Assembly (NCBI GenBank): GCA_001599815.1
Contig: BCIA01000001.1
Coordinates: 934,934-998,933, forward strand
DNA: 64,000 nt
Direction of reading: 5' to 3'
Source of the DNA: Furcasterigmium furcatum
Lineage: Eukaryota; Ascomycota; Sordariomycetes; Glomerellales; Plectosphaerellaceae
Part shown: in pieces, positions 33,413-45,800 of the stretch
Layout of the letters: each line of letters starts with the position of its first letter
Numbering within the stretch: position 1 is the stretch's first letter
Notes under the pieces: model-generated
Database searches by the model: none
Told to the model about the DNA's origin: nothing
What the model saw: the letters and a program-made list of their open reading frames with translations, nothing else
Program-made: the position numbers and the translations under genes

Positions 33413-34246
33413 TCAACAGCACCCTCCCCCGCCCTTGGCCGCGTCCACGCCCCCGAGTCGGACGTTCTTCGCCCCGCCGGCGCTGGGCCCCTTGACCCCC
33501 GACCTCCTGTCGTTGAGGTCGTACTTTCCCGCCTGGATGTTCTGGTGTATCCTCTCGGCGACGCGCATGAAGGCGTTCTCGACGTTCTCGCCGCTCTTGG
33601 CGCTCGTCTCTACGTACTCGAGGACGCCGTTGTTGCGCGCCCACTCCTCCGCCTCGGCGCGGGTGACCTCGCGCTTGTTCCGCGCGCTGCCGTCCTCGCC
33701 GTCCGTCTGGGTGAGGTCGGCCTTGTTGCCGACGAGGATGACGACGATGTCCGGCTCCGCGATCTGGCGCAGGTCGTTGAGCCAGTCGGTGACGTGCTGG
33801 AAGGTCTGCTTGCGGGTGAGGTCGAAGACGAGGAGGGCGCCGGAGGCGCCGCGGAAGTAGGACCGTGTGACGGACTTGTAGGTCTCCTGGCCGGCGGTGT
33901 CCCAGAGGGAGAGCTTCATGTGCTTCTGGGGGACGGGGGGCTGGCCTGGCGGCGGGGCGCGAGGGGGGTCGGGGAGGCCCTCGGGCTTGGGGGCGGCGGA
34001 GGCATCTGGGGATGTGGCGTCGGCGGAGGATGGGGAGGAGTCGGGGATCGCGGGCGCGGGCGGCGGGGGGAGGAAGTGTGGCGGGCCGACGGGGACGATG
34101 CGGGAGCCGAACTCGACGCCGATGGTCACGTCGTGGTGGGGGGAGAAGCGGCCCTCGCAGAGGCGGATGGTGAGACTGGATTTACCGCAGCCCGAGTCGC
34201 CGATGCAGACGAGTTTGGCGATGTAGTCCCATGGCGGGGAGGACAT
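33413..34246 (-). CDS. Rab-type small GTPase (Rab2/Rab4-like, Ypt4-like) with a proline-rich insertion
   Basis: Single exon of 277 residues. The GTPase elements are present: P-loop GDSGCGKSS (16-24), switch I Thr41 in DVTIGVEFG, DTAGQ (116-120), NKAD (174-177) and ETSAK (213-217). The C-terminus is GGGGCC, a double geranylgeranylation signal. Between the second beta strand (SRIVPV) and the third (MKLSLWDTAGQE) there are about 55 extra residues, Pro/Ala/Ser-rich, where ordinary Rabs have a short hairpin. The insertion stays in frame and lacks a fitting donor-acceptor pair, so it is probably translated. The core is closest to Rab2/Rab4-type proteins of endosome recycling, but the subfamily is only inferred. 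A second small insertion follows NKADL (TQTDGEDGSARN). Confidence 0.88.
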   Translation of the reverse strand: MSSPPWDYIAKLVCIGDSGCGKSSLTIRLCEGRFSPHHDVTIGVEFGSRIVPVGPPHFLPPPPAPAIPDSSPSSADATSPDASAAPKPEGLPDPPRAPPPGQPPVPQKHMKLSLWDTAGQETYKSVTRSYFRGASGALLVFDLTRKQTFQHVTDWLNDLRQIAEPDIVVILVGNKADLTQTDGEDGSARNKREVTRAEAEEWARNNGVLEYVETSAKSGENVENAFMRVAERIHQNIQAGKYDLNDRRSGVKGPSAGGAKNVRLGGVDAAKGGGGCC

Positions 34247-35825
34247 GGCTGCGGGGAGCGGCTCGAGGTGTGTCGTCGCCGTGGGAGGCGTAGGGTAGGG
34301 TTGCCGCTGGGGATGGTATGTTGGAGACGGGACGAGAGGTGCACGAGGAGGCTGCTCGCGTGCTCAGTGCCGCAGGTGGTTCTGGCAGCTGGACGAGGGT
34401 ATCCAAGATGGCGCAGAGGTCAAACGGGAGGAAACTTGTGGGCGGGCGAGTCGCAGGTGATGTTGGAAGCTCCTGTCACGAGCCAGAGACTGGAACTGGC
34501 TGATGGACTGGCCAAAGTGGTCCAGTTGGACCGGCGGAGACTTTGGTCGTTCCGCGTGCTGGAGCAGGGATGTCTTATCGGTGACGCAAAGCTTGATAAG
34601 GAAGCGGGTACAACCGGTCTCATCCACGAGAGCATCGACGTTACCAACTCAGCCAGTATAATCCAACTGATAGAAGGCCGCCCATAATGTCGGGAGAAGT
34701 GAAATATTGGACACCGTTCCAGTGTGGTTGGCCGTTCAGATGCCTCTTCCTCAGAGGCAGTAGAGACGCCAATTGCGTGGATGATCACAGGCGAAGCACG
34801 AGTTTATCTCATTCTAGGCAGGCGAGAGGCCATCCCGGTTATCCGATGCTCAACCTGAGAAAGTCCCCAAGAGTAACCCGAGACATAAAGCCGAGTTTGA
34901 TATCCCTGGATTCTGAAGCAGGACCTGGAGTTATCAACGTGGCCTTCTACTTGTTGGCGACTCCCGTCAACAAAGAAAGCACTTCGACATCGGTGGCCGG
35001 TGTCACACCTCCCCTTCGTTCCTTGGGTACTCCACCATCGAAGAACATCAAACCAAAGTCTACAGCGAAGAAAGGCGCTATACTGCACGGCCGACGACAA
35101 AGACTACTCGAGTCGAGCGCCGCATCCTCTTTGTCACGATCTGGAAGGTGTTGGAACCTATGTCCAAAGTTCGAGGTTGGCTTTGCCTGGACGAGATAGC
35201 GGACTTAATAATGGAAAGCTCCACCAAGGTCGGCATGGCTGGACAAGAATGTGGGGCGACATATCAGGTCACAGTGTGATTGGCTCTCGAGGAGCCCGGT
35301 CTACGGAATAGGCACAAGAGCACGCCCCGATAAGCGATCTCAGCCCACCTTCAGTGGGTCCTTTAGGCTGCACCAGTGTCATCCCCAGCGCAGGGTCCCC
35401 TATAAACAACCGCCCGAGGAGGTAGCGTCATCAGTCATCCGGACAGGCAGGACTGCTCCCACTCACCGATTGTCTCTGTTTCCGGTCACTCGCCCATCAT
35501 CATCCCAGTCTCTCCTCCGTCCCTCATGACGCACCCGCACGACTTCACCCGGCTTCGCTGATTGTTTGTATACTTCCCGACGCCGACCGCGTATCTCTTC
35601 CTCGCCGCCATATTTCGAAACCACACCCCGTATCGATACCAGCATACGGCCGCTTACGCTCCCCTCATCATCGAACGCCTCCCAGAGCTTCTTTTGTCCT
35701 ACATTTCTCCCCCGCACCCAACGTCCACATTCCCCGGATCATCTCCCCTCGCGGCACCGGGATCGAGAAAGCCCTCCCCGTAGTCATATCCCGGTGGACA
35801 GGTGGTCCTCGGAGAACGGCCCAAC
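34247..35825. promoter_or_regulatory. Divergent promoter region between the Rab gene and Pns1
   Basis: About 1.6 kb. An open frame of 170 codons at 34687-35199 looks like chance: its translation shows no domain and unusual composition. The last 350 bases before Pns1 are pyrimidine-rich, as expected of a leader. A TATAAAC occurs near 35401-35407. Confidence 0.4.
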
Positions 35826-38166
35826 ATGTTCTCGGAATGTAAGTCTTGCTCACCCACCACGCTCCGACTGCAGGCCTGCCTCTGACCCGACATCTTCCTC
35901 CACAGACGCGTCCAAGTTCCTCGCCCAGTCGCAGAGTAGATTCTCCAACTTTGGCCAACCCGAGGCTCCCGAGAACGCCTCCCGACAGCCCGCCGACCGA
36001 ACCTCGCGAACGACAGCCTCGCGGAACCCTGGCCGGTCGTTCCTCGCTAGAGGATACTCCGGCAACCCGTACCAGGCGGGCGGCTCCCGCTATGGTCAGC
36101 TGGGCTTCACTTCTCGGATGTCCGTCGCCCGCGATGATGCACCGCTCTTCCACAGCACGCTGAACGAGTACGACGACGACGATGAGGAGGAGCGAGACCG
36201 GGATGCCGCCGACTTGTGGGCTCTGCAGCGGTCTCGTAGGGTAGCTGCTGCGAGCAAGCTTGCCGAAAGCACGGATACGGAACCGGATGCCAGCCGCGGC
36301 TCGCTCGAACAGAGCGTCGATGCGGGTGCGAGCCGGAGCCAGAGGTTCTATGACCGAGACCACAGGCGGGGGATCCGGAGCAGCTGGAATGGCACGCGGA
36401 GTGTTGCCGGTCGCGGCAAGTCCGCCGACGCTATAGATGAAGAGGCGGAAGATGTACAGGGCCATGGCAGCACGTACGGACGCAGTAAGATGGTCGACGT
36501 ACGCCTGGAGTCGCACACAGAGTATGACGACCCGCCGGCATCTTTGACTGGCGAGCCGGAGCCCGACGATGATAACAGCCCGCCTGCGTTCCAGAAGTTT
36601 GAGGGTGGAAAGGCGGATCGGCACGCCGCTTTTTTTAGGAGGGAATCGACCCAGGACGAGCCCGATTTTGACGACGCTCGACGACCCAGCTCTGAGGACG
36701 AGGTGATGCCGACGACCGTGCCGCTAGCCGAGGGCGAAGTCTTCAAGTATGACCCGTTCTTTGCGTGGGCATTCCTGATTCTCCTGGCCGCACTTCTCTC
36801 GACGTTCGTGCTGGTGTGGCTGCACACGTCGCAGCGCAAGGGCATGGGCGACACGATATACACGACGCTGCGGGCGTCGTACCACATGCTGGCCGTGGAT
36901 ACCCTGGTCTCCGTGATCGTGGCGCTCTTCTGGCTGGCAGCACTGCGGTCATTTGCAAGACCGCTCACCCTCCTCATTGTGGTTGCAGTGCCCATCATCA
37001 TGGCCTCCTTCTCAATCTACGCCTTCGCCTGGAGTTTCAAGGGCTCGACTCACGGCGCCAGCTTCCAGGACAAGGCAATCAGATGGGCAGCCGCCGTGCC
37101 AGCCGTGGGCAGCGTCATCTGGGTGTTCCTCACCTTGAAATCGCGACACAGCATTAGGCAAGCGGTGGATATTCTGGAGTTTTCGGGCCGCATCCTGGCA
37201 GCCAACTCGGCGCTGCTCCTCCTTGGATTCGCTACTCTGGCCCTGATAGTGACATGGACCTGGGTGTGGATGGCCATGTTTACGAGGATCTTCCTTGGGG
37301 GCTATTTCTCCCAGCGACTGGCGAGGTTCATCATCGGTGTCTCGAGCTGGTGGCTCGGTATCTGGTTCGTCCTCATGTACATGTGGACGGTGGGCGTGAT
37401 CAACTCGGTGCAGCGGGCGACGACGGCAGCGACAGTGTCGCAGTGGTACTTCCACAGGAACGCAGCACCAGCGCCATCTTCGAACGAGATCGTCCTGGCA
37501 GCCCTGAGTCACTCGGCCACGACTATCTTCGGCAGCATTTGCGAGCAGACGTTCCTGGCCCTGATGATTCGCGCGCCGCTTCTGGTTCTGCCGCCTCGGC
37601 TGGCCGGCCTTCTCGAAGCGGTTGCCGCCAGAATCATCCCGACGCCGATCACGGCCCTCACGAACCCTCTGACCATTACATATGCCGCGATTCACTCGCA
37701 GAATCTGCAGACAGCGGCCCGCGGCCTGAGCAGGATGGAATTCCTCTCGCCCAAGCGGCCGACGACAACCCTCACACCGCACGTCTTCATGTCTTCGATG
37801 CGCGGCTCCCGGTCCCCGACCCTGCCCTACCGGCTGGCCAAGATGCTCCTCTACGCCACCCGATTCATCATGGCCACGGCTCTTGGCTTCGCGGGCTGGG
37901 TCATGACTGCGAAGCAGCTCCGCATCGCCGCGTCGGATGGTATGGGCCTCAGGGGATCGGCGTACGCATATGTGGTGGGCATCGTCGCCAGTTTCATCGG
38001 ATTCTCCGTTATGGGCGCCATGGAAAACATTCTTAGTGGGATTCTTGACGCGACGATCATCTGCTACGGCAGCGAGAGGCTCATGATGAACGGGACTGGC
38101 GGGTACTGCATGGAGGCTGCCGCGCTGTTCGGCGAGCGGCGCCGCGACGAGAGGGGCTTGCCGTGA
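35826..38166 (+). CDS. pns1: Pns1/CTL-family choline transporter-like protein
   Basis: Two exons: a 13-base first exon, 35826-35838 (MFSE plus the first base of Tyr), and 35906-38166. Together they give 757 residues. The first 380 or so residues are hydrophilic and disordered, with acidic runs (EYDDDDEEERDRD). From VFKYDPFFAWAFLILLAALL on there are about ten membrane spans. The C-terminal CTL block is recognisable: GFSVMGAMENILSGILDATI, CYGSERLM and YCMEAAALFGERR. CTL proteins sit in plasma or vacuolar membranes; choline transport is shown for animal members but not for yeast Pns1, so substrate is unknown. The start was chosen because the in-frame sequence upstream of 35906 contains no better ATG and the tiny exon has a good GTAAGT donor. 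Confidence 0.88.
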
Positions 38167-39988
38167 GCCCGAGGCCTCTTATCCGGTGCCCTTTGTATCT
38201 CTCTGGAGAATCATTGTAGGTGACATGGAAGCTTTGTTTTTTTTCCCCATAGCGACTCTGGGCGCAAACTTTGGACACGGGGTATCTGGATGGGCGGCCC
38301 GGGGCGGGCTGTCTTGTTAGTTGGCGCTTCGGAGAGAAGCAGGACACTGCATGAATTTATGTTCGATATTTCTAGACTCGGTGTCTCACTCAATGGTGTG
38401 CTGTGAGAAGTATCGATGAGATATGCTTAAATCTGTAGTCAGGCCGATGCACCAGGCAAGTCGAATATAGGAACCTAATCATGGAGCTCGTCGCCCCTTA
38501 AAGCGGCAACAGGTCCTCTGGGATCCGTCCCCTGGACCACCCAAACTCCGACGTGCCCATCCACCGCCGCCTCCCACCACCTCCGACTTACGCTGGCAAA
38601 AGACCCGGGCCAACAGCCAAGACCTCGCCAAACGAGTAGCTGGTTCAATATTCCTACGTACGCGTTCATCCTCCGTTGCTGCGCCACAACACTTGCGCAA
38701 CACCGTCCATACCGCCGCCGGACTTTCGTGACCGATCGTCTGGCCTGGCCTTGTCCCCCCTCCGCGCCCGACCACCGTATCAAGTGACGACTTTTGGCTC
38801 CTTGGCGACGCGGGGATGGGACGAAATGGCAAAGGACCCACGAGGAGATCAAGTGACTGACATCCGGGCGAAGAGATGTGTATGGCACTTTGCCGACTGG
38901 CTCCGCCACCCCGTGGAAGCAACCAGAACAGCATCCATCGAAGTGCGATGAGGTTTCGCCTCTCTCAGTGCAATTCGACGATGCCTGAACTGGAGGGGCA
39001 AAGAGGACGTCAGACTGGCTGTCGCCGCCGCATCAGCCACAGACGGAGTCAGCCCGAAGACGAGACCGCTTTCTTGCCTCGGGATATCAAGATGCCCGCT
39101 GCTGTCTTGGCTCCGGCTATCATGTGGGCGGAAGATCCTTGACCGTCGTCCGCCATTCTATCTTGCACAGAAGCACCTGTCTCGGAGAGGAAACGAGGTC
39201 TCATTTTGAAAAGTCCAGATGCTGTGATGTTGATAAGCAATCGTATCATGGGTGAGTTGTGTCTGCGAGCCGCTTTCCGGGAGGAGGTTTCGTCGGTCCT
39301 GGGATTCCCCTGAGACGACAACTAGTATCAGTCTCGGGCCTATCAAGTCGCAACTCGACCACCTGATGGCGGGAATAGTGAACTGTATTTTCATGCCGGC
39401 GCGATTCATCAACTTTCTTTAGCTCCTGCTGGAGTTTCTTTCCAACTTCGATCTTCAGTGCCTGTCGAGCTCCTTTGAGCCCTCAAGACACGCACGTCTG
39501 TCCAAAACAGCGACCACGCTAACCCGTATTTGCGCCCTTCAACCATCGCCATTGGATACCACCATGTGGCCAAGAAACATGCGCCCACCTTGGAGCTCGG
39601 GAGCTAGGGCTCCCGACCGCGCATTGGCCAGCCTCCTGTTTCCGGTGGGGTTTTAGCTCCAAAACGCCATGAGGGGCTGCAAGTGAGGGGCATCGCCCCC
39701 CCTGTGCTGCGCGCAATGTGGCCACTGAAGCTTCTGGTGTCCTGTTCCCCAGGGACCCGGGATCTTGGGGTCGCCGCCTGCGACCTCCACTGTTCGAGGC
39801 GAGCACCCAACGGCGGCCCCTCTCGCAATAATAAAGGAAGGTGCTACCTCCTGACCCCGAGTGCCGCCTCCGTCACCTTACCTATTCCCCTCAACCCACT
39901 GAGGCTCTGTCCTTTTTTGTTCCTCCTACACCTCAGCATCCTTACCATCACAGTTCGCGACAGCCCCGCGACTCTCCTCAACACTCAG
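38167..39988. other. Intergenic region between Pns1 and the WW-domain gene
   Basis: About 1.8 kb between two plus-strand genes: Pns1 3' UTR, then the promoter of the WW gene. The final 200 bases are pyrimidine-rich with AATAATAAAGG near 39827-39837. Open frames in both strands here are short and featureless. Confidence 0.4.
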
Positions 39989-41005
39989 ATGGCCGATTAT
40001 CAAGCCCCCCCGGGCCCTCCGACTGGCCCTCCGCCTCCCGAGGTGCCCCCCGGCTGGACCGCCCGCTGGAACGACCAGTATAAGGCCTGGTGAGTTTCTC
40101 TCGTCGCGTCCTGTCGACGCCTTATCAAGACCTCCATCTAACGCGCCCTAGGTTCTATGTCAACCTCCACACAAAGCAGTCGCAATGGGATAAGCCCACA
40201 GAGCCCGCCATCCCCCCACCAAGCGACATTCCCGACGGCCCCCCTCCCGGCTACGCTCCTCGCCCCGGCGACGCTCCCGCTCCCGTGGACCAGAAGATCA
40301 ACCCCTACCCTAACCAGCACTCCAACCCCCACCAGAGCTCGTCCTCTCCGGCCCCCTCCAACCCCGTCCCCGTCTCCGCGTCCGCCCCTCCTCCTCAGGA
40401 TGGCACCCGCGGCACCGGCTTCCCCGACCAACTGCCCCCGCGCCCCGAGCAGCAGGGCAAGACCGGGAGCTTCGTCGGCAAGCTCATGGGCAAGATGAAG
40501 AGCTCCGGCTCCCCCATGCCCCCCCAGCAGCACCAGGGCTTCCCCGGCGGCGGCGCCCGCGCCGGCTACGGCGCTCCCCCGCCTCAGCATGGGTACGGCG
40601 GTTACCCCCCTCAGGGCGGCTATCCTCCTCAGCAGGGCTACGGTGGCTATCCTCCCCAGCAGGGCTACGGTGGCTACCCCCCTCAGCAGGGATATGGTGG
40701 CTACCCCCCTCACGGCGGTTACCCTCCTCAGGGCGGCTACCCGCCCCAGGCATACGGCGGATACCAGCAGGCCGGTAGGCGAGGCGGCGGCGGCGGCGGC
40801 ATGGGCATGGCGGGTGGTATGATGCTCGGTGCCGGTGCCGGTATGCTCGGTGGTGCCATGCTGGCCAACAGCTTCAACGACTCCCAGGACGAGGCCTACC
40901 AGGAGGGTTATGGTGAGTTTCTGTTCCCCAAGAACTCCGTGGCGACAGCGTACTGACAACCTCGCAGAGGACGGCATGGATGACGGTGGTGACTGCGGCG
41001 AGTAA
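39989..41005 (+). CDS. WW-domain protein with tandem Gly-Tyr-Pro repeats (Wwm1-like)
   Basis: Three exons, 39989-40089, 40152-40912 and 40968-41005, encode 299 residues. One WW domain lies at about residues 18-50 (VPPGWTARWNDQYKAW, FYVNLHTKQSQWDKP), and the intron splits the codon of its first-half tryptophan. A Pro/Ser-rich linker and a SFVGKLMGKMK segment follow. Then comes a tandem GGYPPQQGY-type repeat and a Gly/Met-rich hydrophobic stretch (GMAGGMMLGAGAGMLGGAML), then an acidic end (EDGMDDGGDCGE). Yeast Wwm1 has a similar order and interacts with the metacaspase; that link is only suggested here. It is tail-to-tail with EMC7. Confidence 0.88.
40591..40767 (+). repeat. In-gene tandem repeat coding for GYGGYPPQQ
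   Basis: A 27-base unit encoding Gly-Tyr-Gly-Gly-Tyr-Pro-Pro-Gln-Gln occurs about three times nearly perfectly, flanked by shorter GGYPPQ units, inside exon 2 of the WW-domain gene. Repeat number may vary between strains. Confidence 0.85.
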
Positions 41006-41483
41006 ACGTGGCCGCGGCCGCGCTTGGCATTTCACGCCATTGCATCTCATGATGATTTAACGGCCGTTTGGGGCAGCAGACGTTTGGTTCCTTTCCAGGG
41101 GTGAAAATCAGAGAGCTCTCTCCCCCGACAGGGAGGAGGAGAAGGAATACAATTACAGGATGTCGCATTGGTTGCTTTTTTTCTGTAGCTTCAGTCAAAG
41201 ATGAGAGCTGTATCACTTCAGCGGACTTTATACGGGCGCCCATCGTTCTCCCCCAGAGGAGAAATTTCCCCGTCTTTGGGCATGGGATTTTGGGAAATGC
41301 TCATGATTTTATGCTTCATTTGCTCGTCCGATTGTCCCGGTGATCTTGGACATGTTCTATTGTACCGCGCCTCCCGTGATGTATCCGCTGTATCATGACG
41401 AGCACCCTCTGATGCTGCTCGATCACTGTGCTCGCCCCCCTTACTTTTTTGTACATGCCCAGACATCTCTAGACGGATTCTGT
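41006..41483. other. Convergent 3' region between the WW-domain gene and EMC7
   Basis: These 478 bases lie between facing stop codons and are presumably the 3' UTRs. No gene is seen. Confidence 0.4.
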
Positions 41484-42379
41484 CTACGCCCTCCGGCCCT
41501 TCTTGTTGTTGTTGCCACCCGATCCGCTGGGCTGGCGCTGCTGTCCCTGCTGCTGTCCCTGCGACCCGGCGAGGAAGCCGGCCATGTCGAACGAGGGGGC
41601 CGCGGCGCCGCCCTGGCCGGTTGCGCCGCCGAGGAGGCCGCCGAGGGGTCCCTGGGCCTGGCGGGCCTCGAATTCGGCGCGCATTTCGGGGTCCACTGGC
41701 ATTGGTGTCAGCGAGGATCCGGAGCGGGGAAGAGGAAACGGGGACGTACTGTTCTTCATCAGGTACGGCATGCCGACGAAGATGCCCATGGTGACCAGGC
41801 CCATGAGGATCATGGGGTTCTTCATGACGATGTTGACGATGTTGACTGTTCCTGTTAGCCGGTGTCCCGCCATCTTGCTCCCACGTCCAGTCTGCGACGG
41901 CAGGAATGGCCACGGAAGTACGGCGCAGCGGGAGACGTACACTTGCTCCTCTCGACGTAGTAGCCCTTCACGCCGGCCACGCGCGCCTCGAAGCCGCGCT
42001 CGGCCTTGCCGCCGCGCACGCCGAACTCCTTCGCCGGAACGGCCTCGCCCCTGTTCTCCCAGTCATTCCCGCGGTAGGTCTCCCAGGCGTACAGGGAGCC
42101 GTCGGCTGCGATGTCGACGCGGAAGGGGATGAAGGCGTAGGACATGCAGTGGATGTCGAGGAGGTAGGAGCCCGGGCCCGTGATGTTGTGGAAGGTCAGG
42201 GTGTTGCGGTCCGAGAGGGGGGCGGAGTATCGCTCGGAGAGAGAGGAGAGGGTTGCGTGTGTCGTGACCGGGAGAGTCCAGGGGTTCTGGAGGGCGGGGA
42301 CGGAGGGGATGGATATGGTGAGGGAGTGGGCGGCCGCGAGGGCCAGCGAGGCCAGCGAGGCCAGGGCGGAGAGTTGCAT
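41484..42379 (-). CDS. emc7: ER membrane protein complex subunit 7 (EMC7)
   Basis: Lumenal beta-sandwich subunit of the ER membrane protein complex, an insertase for membrane proteins. Three exons, 42379-41941, 41845-41750 and 41695-41484, encode 248 residues. There is a signal peptide (QLSALASLASLALAAAHS) and then a beta-sandwich domain (TLTFHNITGPGSYLLDIHC, SYAFIPFRVDIAADGSLYAW). The EMC7 hallmark crosses both introns: YYVERSKF, then a membrane span KNPMILMGLVTMGIFVGMPY, then LMKNMDPEMRAEFEARQ. The cytosolic tail is Gln/Gly-rich and ends NNNKKGRRA. All junctions are GT-AG and in frame. It is tandem with the WD40 gene on the same strand. Confidence 0.93.
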
Positions 42380-42802
42380 TTTGGGGTCGTTGGCGGAGGT
42401 TGAGAAAGGTGAGGTGAAGTCGCCGACAAGTGAGGTGCTGACGATGGTCGAAATGGAAGCTGGCAGCTTGTACGTCAAGCAAGGTGGAGTGGCTCGCACG
42501 GACCACCTGCTTCATCCACCACTTGGCCCTACTGGCCCCCTATTCAAGGCCGAACATGACTTAAAAGTAGGTACTGTTTCTCAAACACGGACAGCACGTG
42601 GCGCTGAGAGCCTCTTGGATTCCAGCTATGACTTCTTGATATCATGTGCCTATGGCGGTAGTACAAAAGCCCTTCAGTATGATCTCAGAGCATGCTCAGC
42701 TCTGTCACAAAACGCAGAGCAGTATCATGATCGCCCGCTCGCAGTAAAGCAAAATCATATGGCGAGACCCCCTCCGAGGGCGTCTCGTAGCAAATGGCGT
42801 GT
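42380..42802. other. Spacer between EMC7 and the WD40 gene
   Basis: These 423 bases contain the WD40 gene's 3' UTR and the EMC7 promoter. No gene is seen. Confidence 0.4.
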
Positions 42803-45800
42803 TCATTCCTCTTCCTCCTCCTCGTAGTCGAGCAGTCCCAGATCCTCATGATACTGCAATCCCCAGTCCTCGTCGTTCTCGTCGGGATCATCGAGCCGGA
42901 CACCATCCATGGATAGGGCCAGCTGCGTCTCCGGCGACAGCCGGCGGAGATCCAGATCGCGGGCCAGGTTCTGCGCGTGCTGACCTTCGGCTCGCGTCGG
43001 GTGATGTTCGGGAGCTGCAGCGAGCGTCTTGAGTTTGCTTCGTCGTTTGTACATGGTCTGGTTCTCCTGCTGCTGCTGCTCGATATTGGCGAGGAGGGGC
43101 TGGTTTCTGTCGCCGTCCTTGTGCAGTTCGTCCCGGTAGAGGCCGAGCGAGGCGTAGGCCGGCCCCTGTACGGCGCCCACGCACCGGTTTGATGAAATGC
43201 GAATCTGGCCTGATGCAATGGCACGCCGTCCACGTTCCATACCCGTGACAGGCTCTGCGCTCTGATTCGGGGGGGCAGGTGGTGCTGGGTGTCTGGTGAA
43301 CATCTTGGGGACCCGTCGAGACTTGCTCAGGTGCGGCAAACGCCCTGCAAACGGGAGTTTTGTGGCGCCTCTGGCTTGCTTGTCATCCTCCTTGTCCAGC
43401 GACAGAAGGTAGACGCGGCCCGTTGCGTCTCCGATAGCTAGTTTTGTCTTGTCGGGAGAGAAGCACCCCGAAGAGATCGGGGCCGGTGCTTCCAGTAGAA
43501 CTCGGACCAGAGGCTTCGTTTGGTTCCTGACATTCCACACCTTGACAACACCATCCGAGCCGCCGGTGTAGAAACGGTCGGGGGTGGTGCCCCACGCCGT
43601 GAACTTGACTCCCGTGTCGTCCCTCTCACGATTATAGTGCTCTTCGGAGGCATCTCCTTCAAGCGGCGTGCCGTGGGCGAGCCTGTGGATGGGGTTGTCA
43701 CCACGGGCTGTATCCCAGACGTAGACGGCTCCATCCGTGGCGGCTGCAGTCACGTAGCAGTACGACATGCTGCAAGGCGTCAAGGTGAGCTCGTTTATAT
43801 CGATGGCGGGGCAGTCAAGGCACTGCACTTCGCTGAAAGCCCCAGCTTGCTCGGGGGCATCGGAGGGCCGGAAGAGCCGGATCTGTGTCTTGACATGGTC
43901 CTCGACATGGAGGCCGGACGGGGTGGTGGCCACGACAAACGCAGGCTGCGTTGGATGCCACGCAACCTCGAAGACATTCTGGGTCGAAGCCGTGAGAACC
44001 TTGCGTCGCTGATTGGTAATGCAATCCCACAGACAGATCTCTCCAGAATCGCGCTTCTCTTGAGGGATATCGTTGTCGTCCCCAGTAAGGCTGCGAGGCG
44101 AGTATCCGACAAGGAGCAAATGCTGGACTTCGGGAGCGATACCCCACTGCATTGTCGCAGGAAAGTAGGCCCAGGTCTGGGGCGCCGACGTCTCGAGGTT
44201 GTCTTCATTCCATGACCTGGTTCCCGACAGAGGGAGGTAGGTCCTGGACAAGCCATCTCCGTCAACTCGGTACACCCGGACGGCCTGGTTGGGCACGTCG
44301 GCTGCCGTCGCGACGAGCCCTGAGCCATTCTTGCAAGCAGCAACGAAGTTCACATTTCCCTCGTGTGGCCAGCTGTCAAGCGCCTTCATGGTGCCTGCGT
44401 GCGCGTCGACTCTCCACACCTTGACCGTCCTGTCGAAGCTCGACGTGAAGGCCAGGCCGGTGACGGGGTCGTAGTCAGATGACACGACTGACGTGTAGAG
44501 CCAAGGGTCCTGGGACTCGCGCATGGCGTCAGTGCCATTCTCGCCCTTTTCCACAAGTGGCCGCACGATCCGGTGATCTGGATAGGCCTGCAGTCGGCCC
44601 TTGGCTGGGGAGCAAAGGAGCAGGTTTCCAGGCTTATTGTACTGCTGGTTGTGCGCATCGGAGTGGGTGGTGGTCCCGCAGACGAAGTTATCACCGACCC
44701 ATGAGATCGTCGCAATGTCGCCCGCACAGTTGGTCCATTCCGTTCGGACATCGAGGTCGTCTTCCCGTGCCTTCCTAAATTCGTGGGTGAAGTTGACATG
44801 CCTCCTCATCTTGCCGAAGCCGCGGTTGCCCTCCATTTCCCTGGCGAGCAGCAGGGACGACAGCTGACTGGTCCTCTTGCTCTTGTTCCGGTGTTGCTGG
44901 GTCTCAAGGCGGAAGGTCATGGCCTGTGCCTCGCCATTTGGCGTCGACTGCTTGTGAACGGCATCCTGTAGGAAGTTGAGGACAGCTTGGAAGTCTCTAT
45001 GTTTCAGACCGTTCTTATCCAGGCATGCCTGCCTAGCCAGGTCTTCGAGGGAGCCTTTCCTCTTGCGGAGCGCCTTTCCGAGTTCTCGTAGGGGGTCTCG
45101 TCGGCTCTCGGTATCCTTTCCTTGGTCCTTCCGGATAACGCTGCGTAGGAACTCGATCTCACTCCGAGTGAAGTCCACGTGGTACACGCCGGATCCCTGA
45201 CCATCTTCGAGAAGAAGCCGCTTGCCTGTCGTGGTCTTGATAACCTTCCTGCTCTTGACGTCGAGGTATGGACGCTTCGGTAACGAAGGCCATTGCTTGG
45301 GCTTTTTGGCCTTCTGGGGCTCTGATGCTGGCCGCGGTCTGGAGCGAGGAGTGGTCTTCTTGGGAGGTGTAGCAGCCGCAACAGTCGCGGGAACAGGTGT
45401 CGTCGCGGGAAGAGAGGTCGTCGCGGGAACAGGCGTCGTCGAGGGAACAGGCGTCGTCGCGGGAAGAGAAGGCGTCACGCGAGCAGGAGGTGTCGCACGT
45501 GCAGGAGGCGTACGGGCAGCCACAGACACAGGCGCAGGCGAGGGCAGGTCAGGCAAAGCGGCGGGGATCTTGAGCTTCGGCCGAGGTGACGGCTGAGCCC
45601 CAGAGGAGGGAGACCGTGTCGTACCAGTCGGAGTCGGCGTCCGGACAGCAGCTGGGGCCTGTCGAGGGGGTAGGGGGTTCGGTAACGCGGGGGCCTGCCA
45701 TTGCTGCGCTTGTAGAGTCTGGGTCGGTGTTCCCTAATCGCAATCTAGTCAGTACAGCGTACGTGCCTGCCTTCTATGAACAGCCATACCAGCTCAGTCT

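Noticed and set aside
34687..35199. 170-codon ATG open frame upstream of Pns1
   Set aside because: No domain or coding-like residue pattern, and it lies where a promoter is expected. A hidden exon cannot be excluded.
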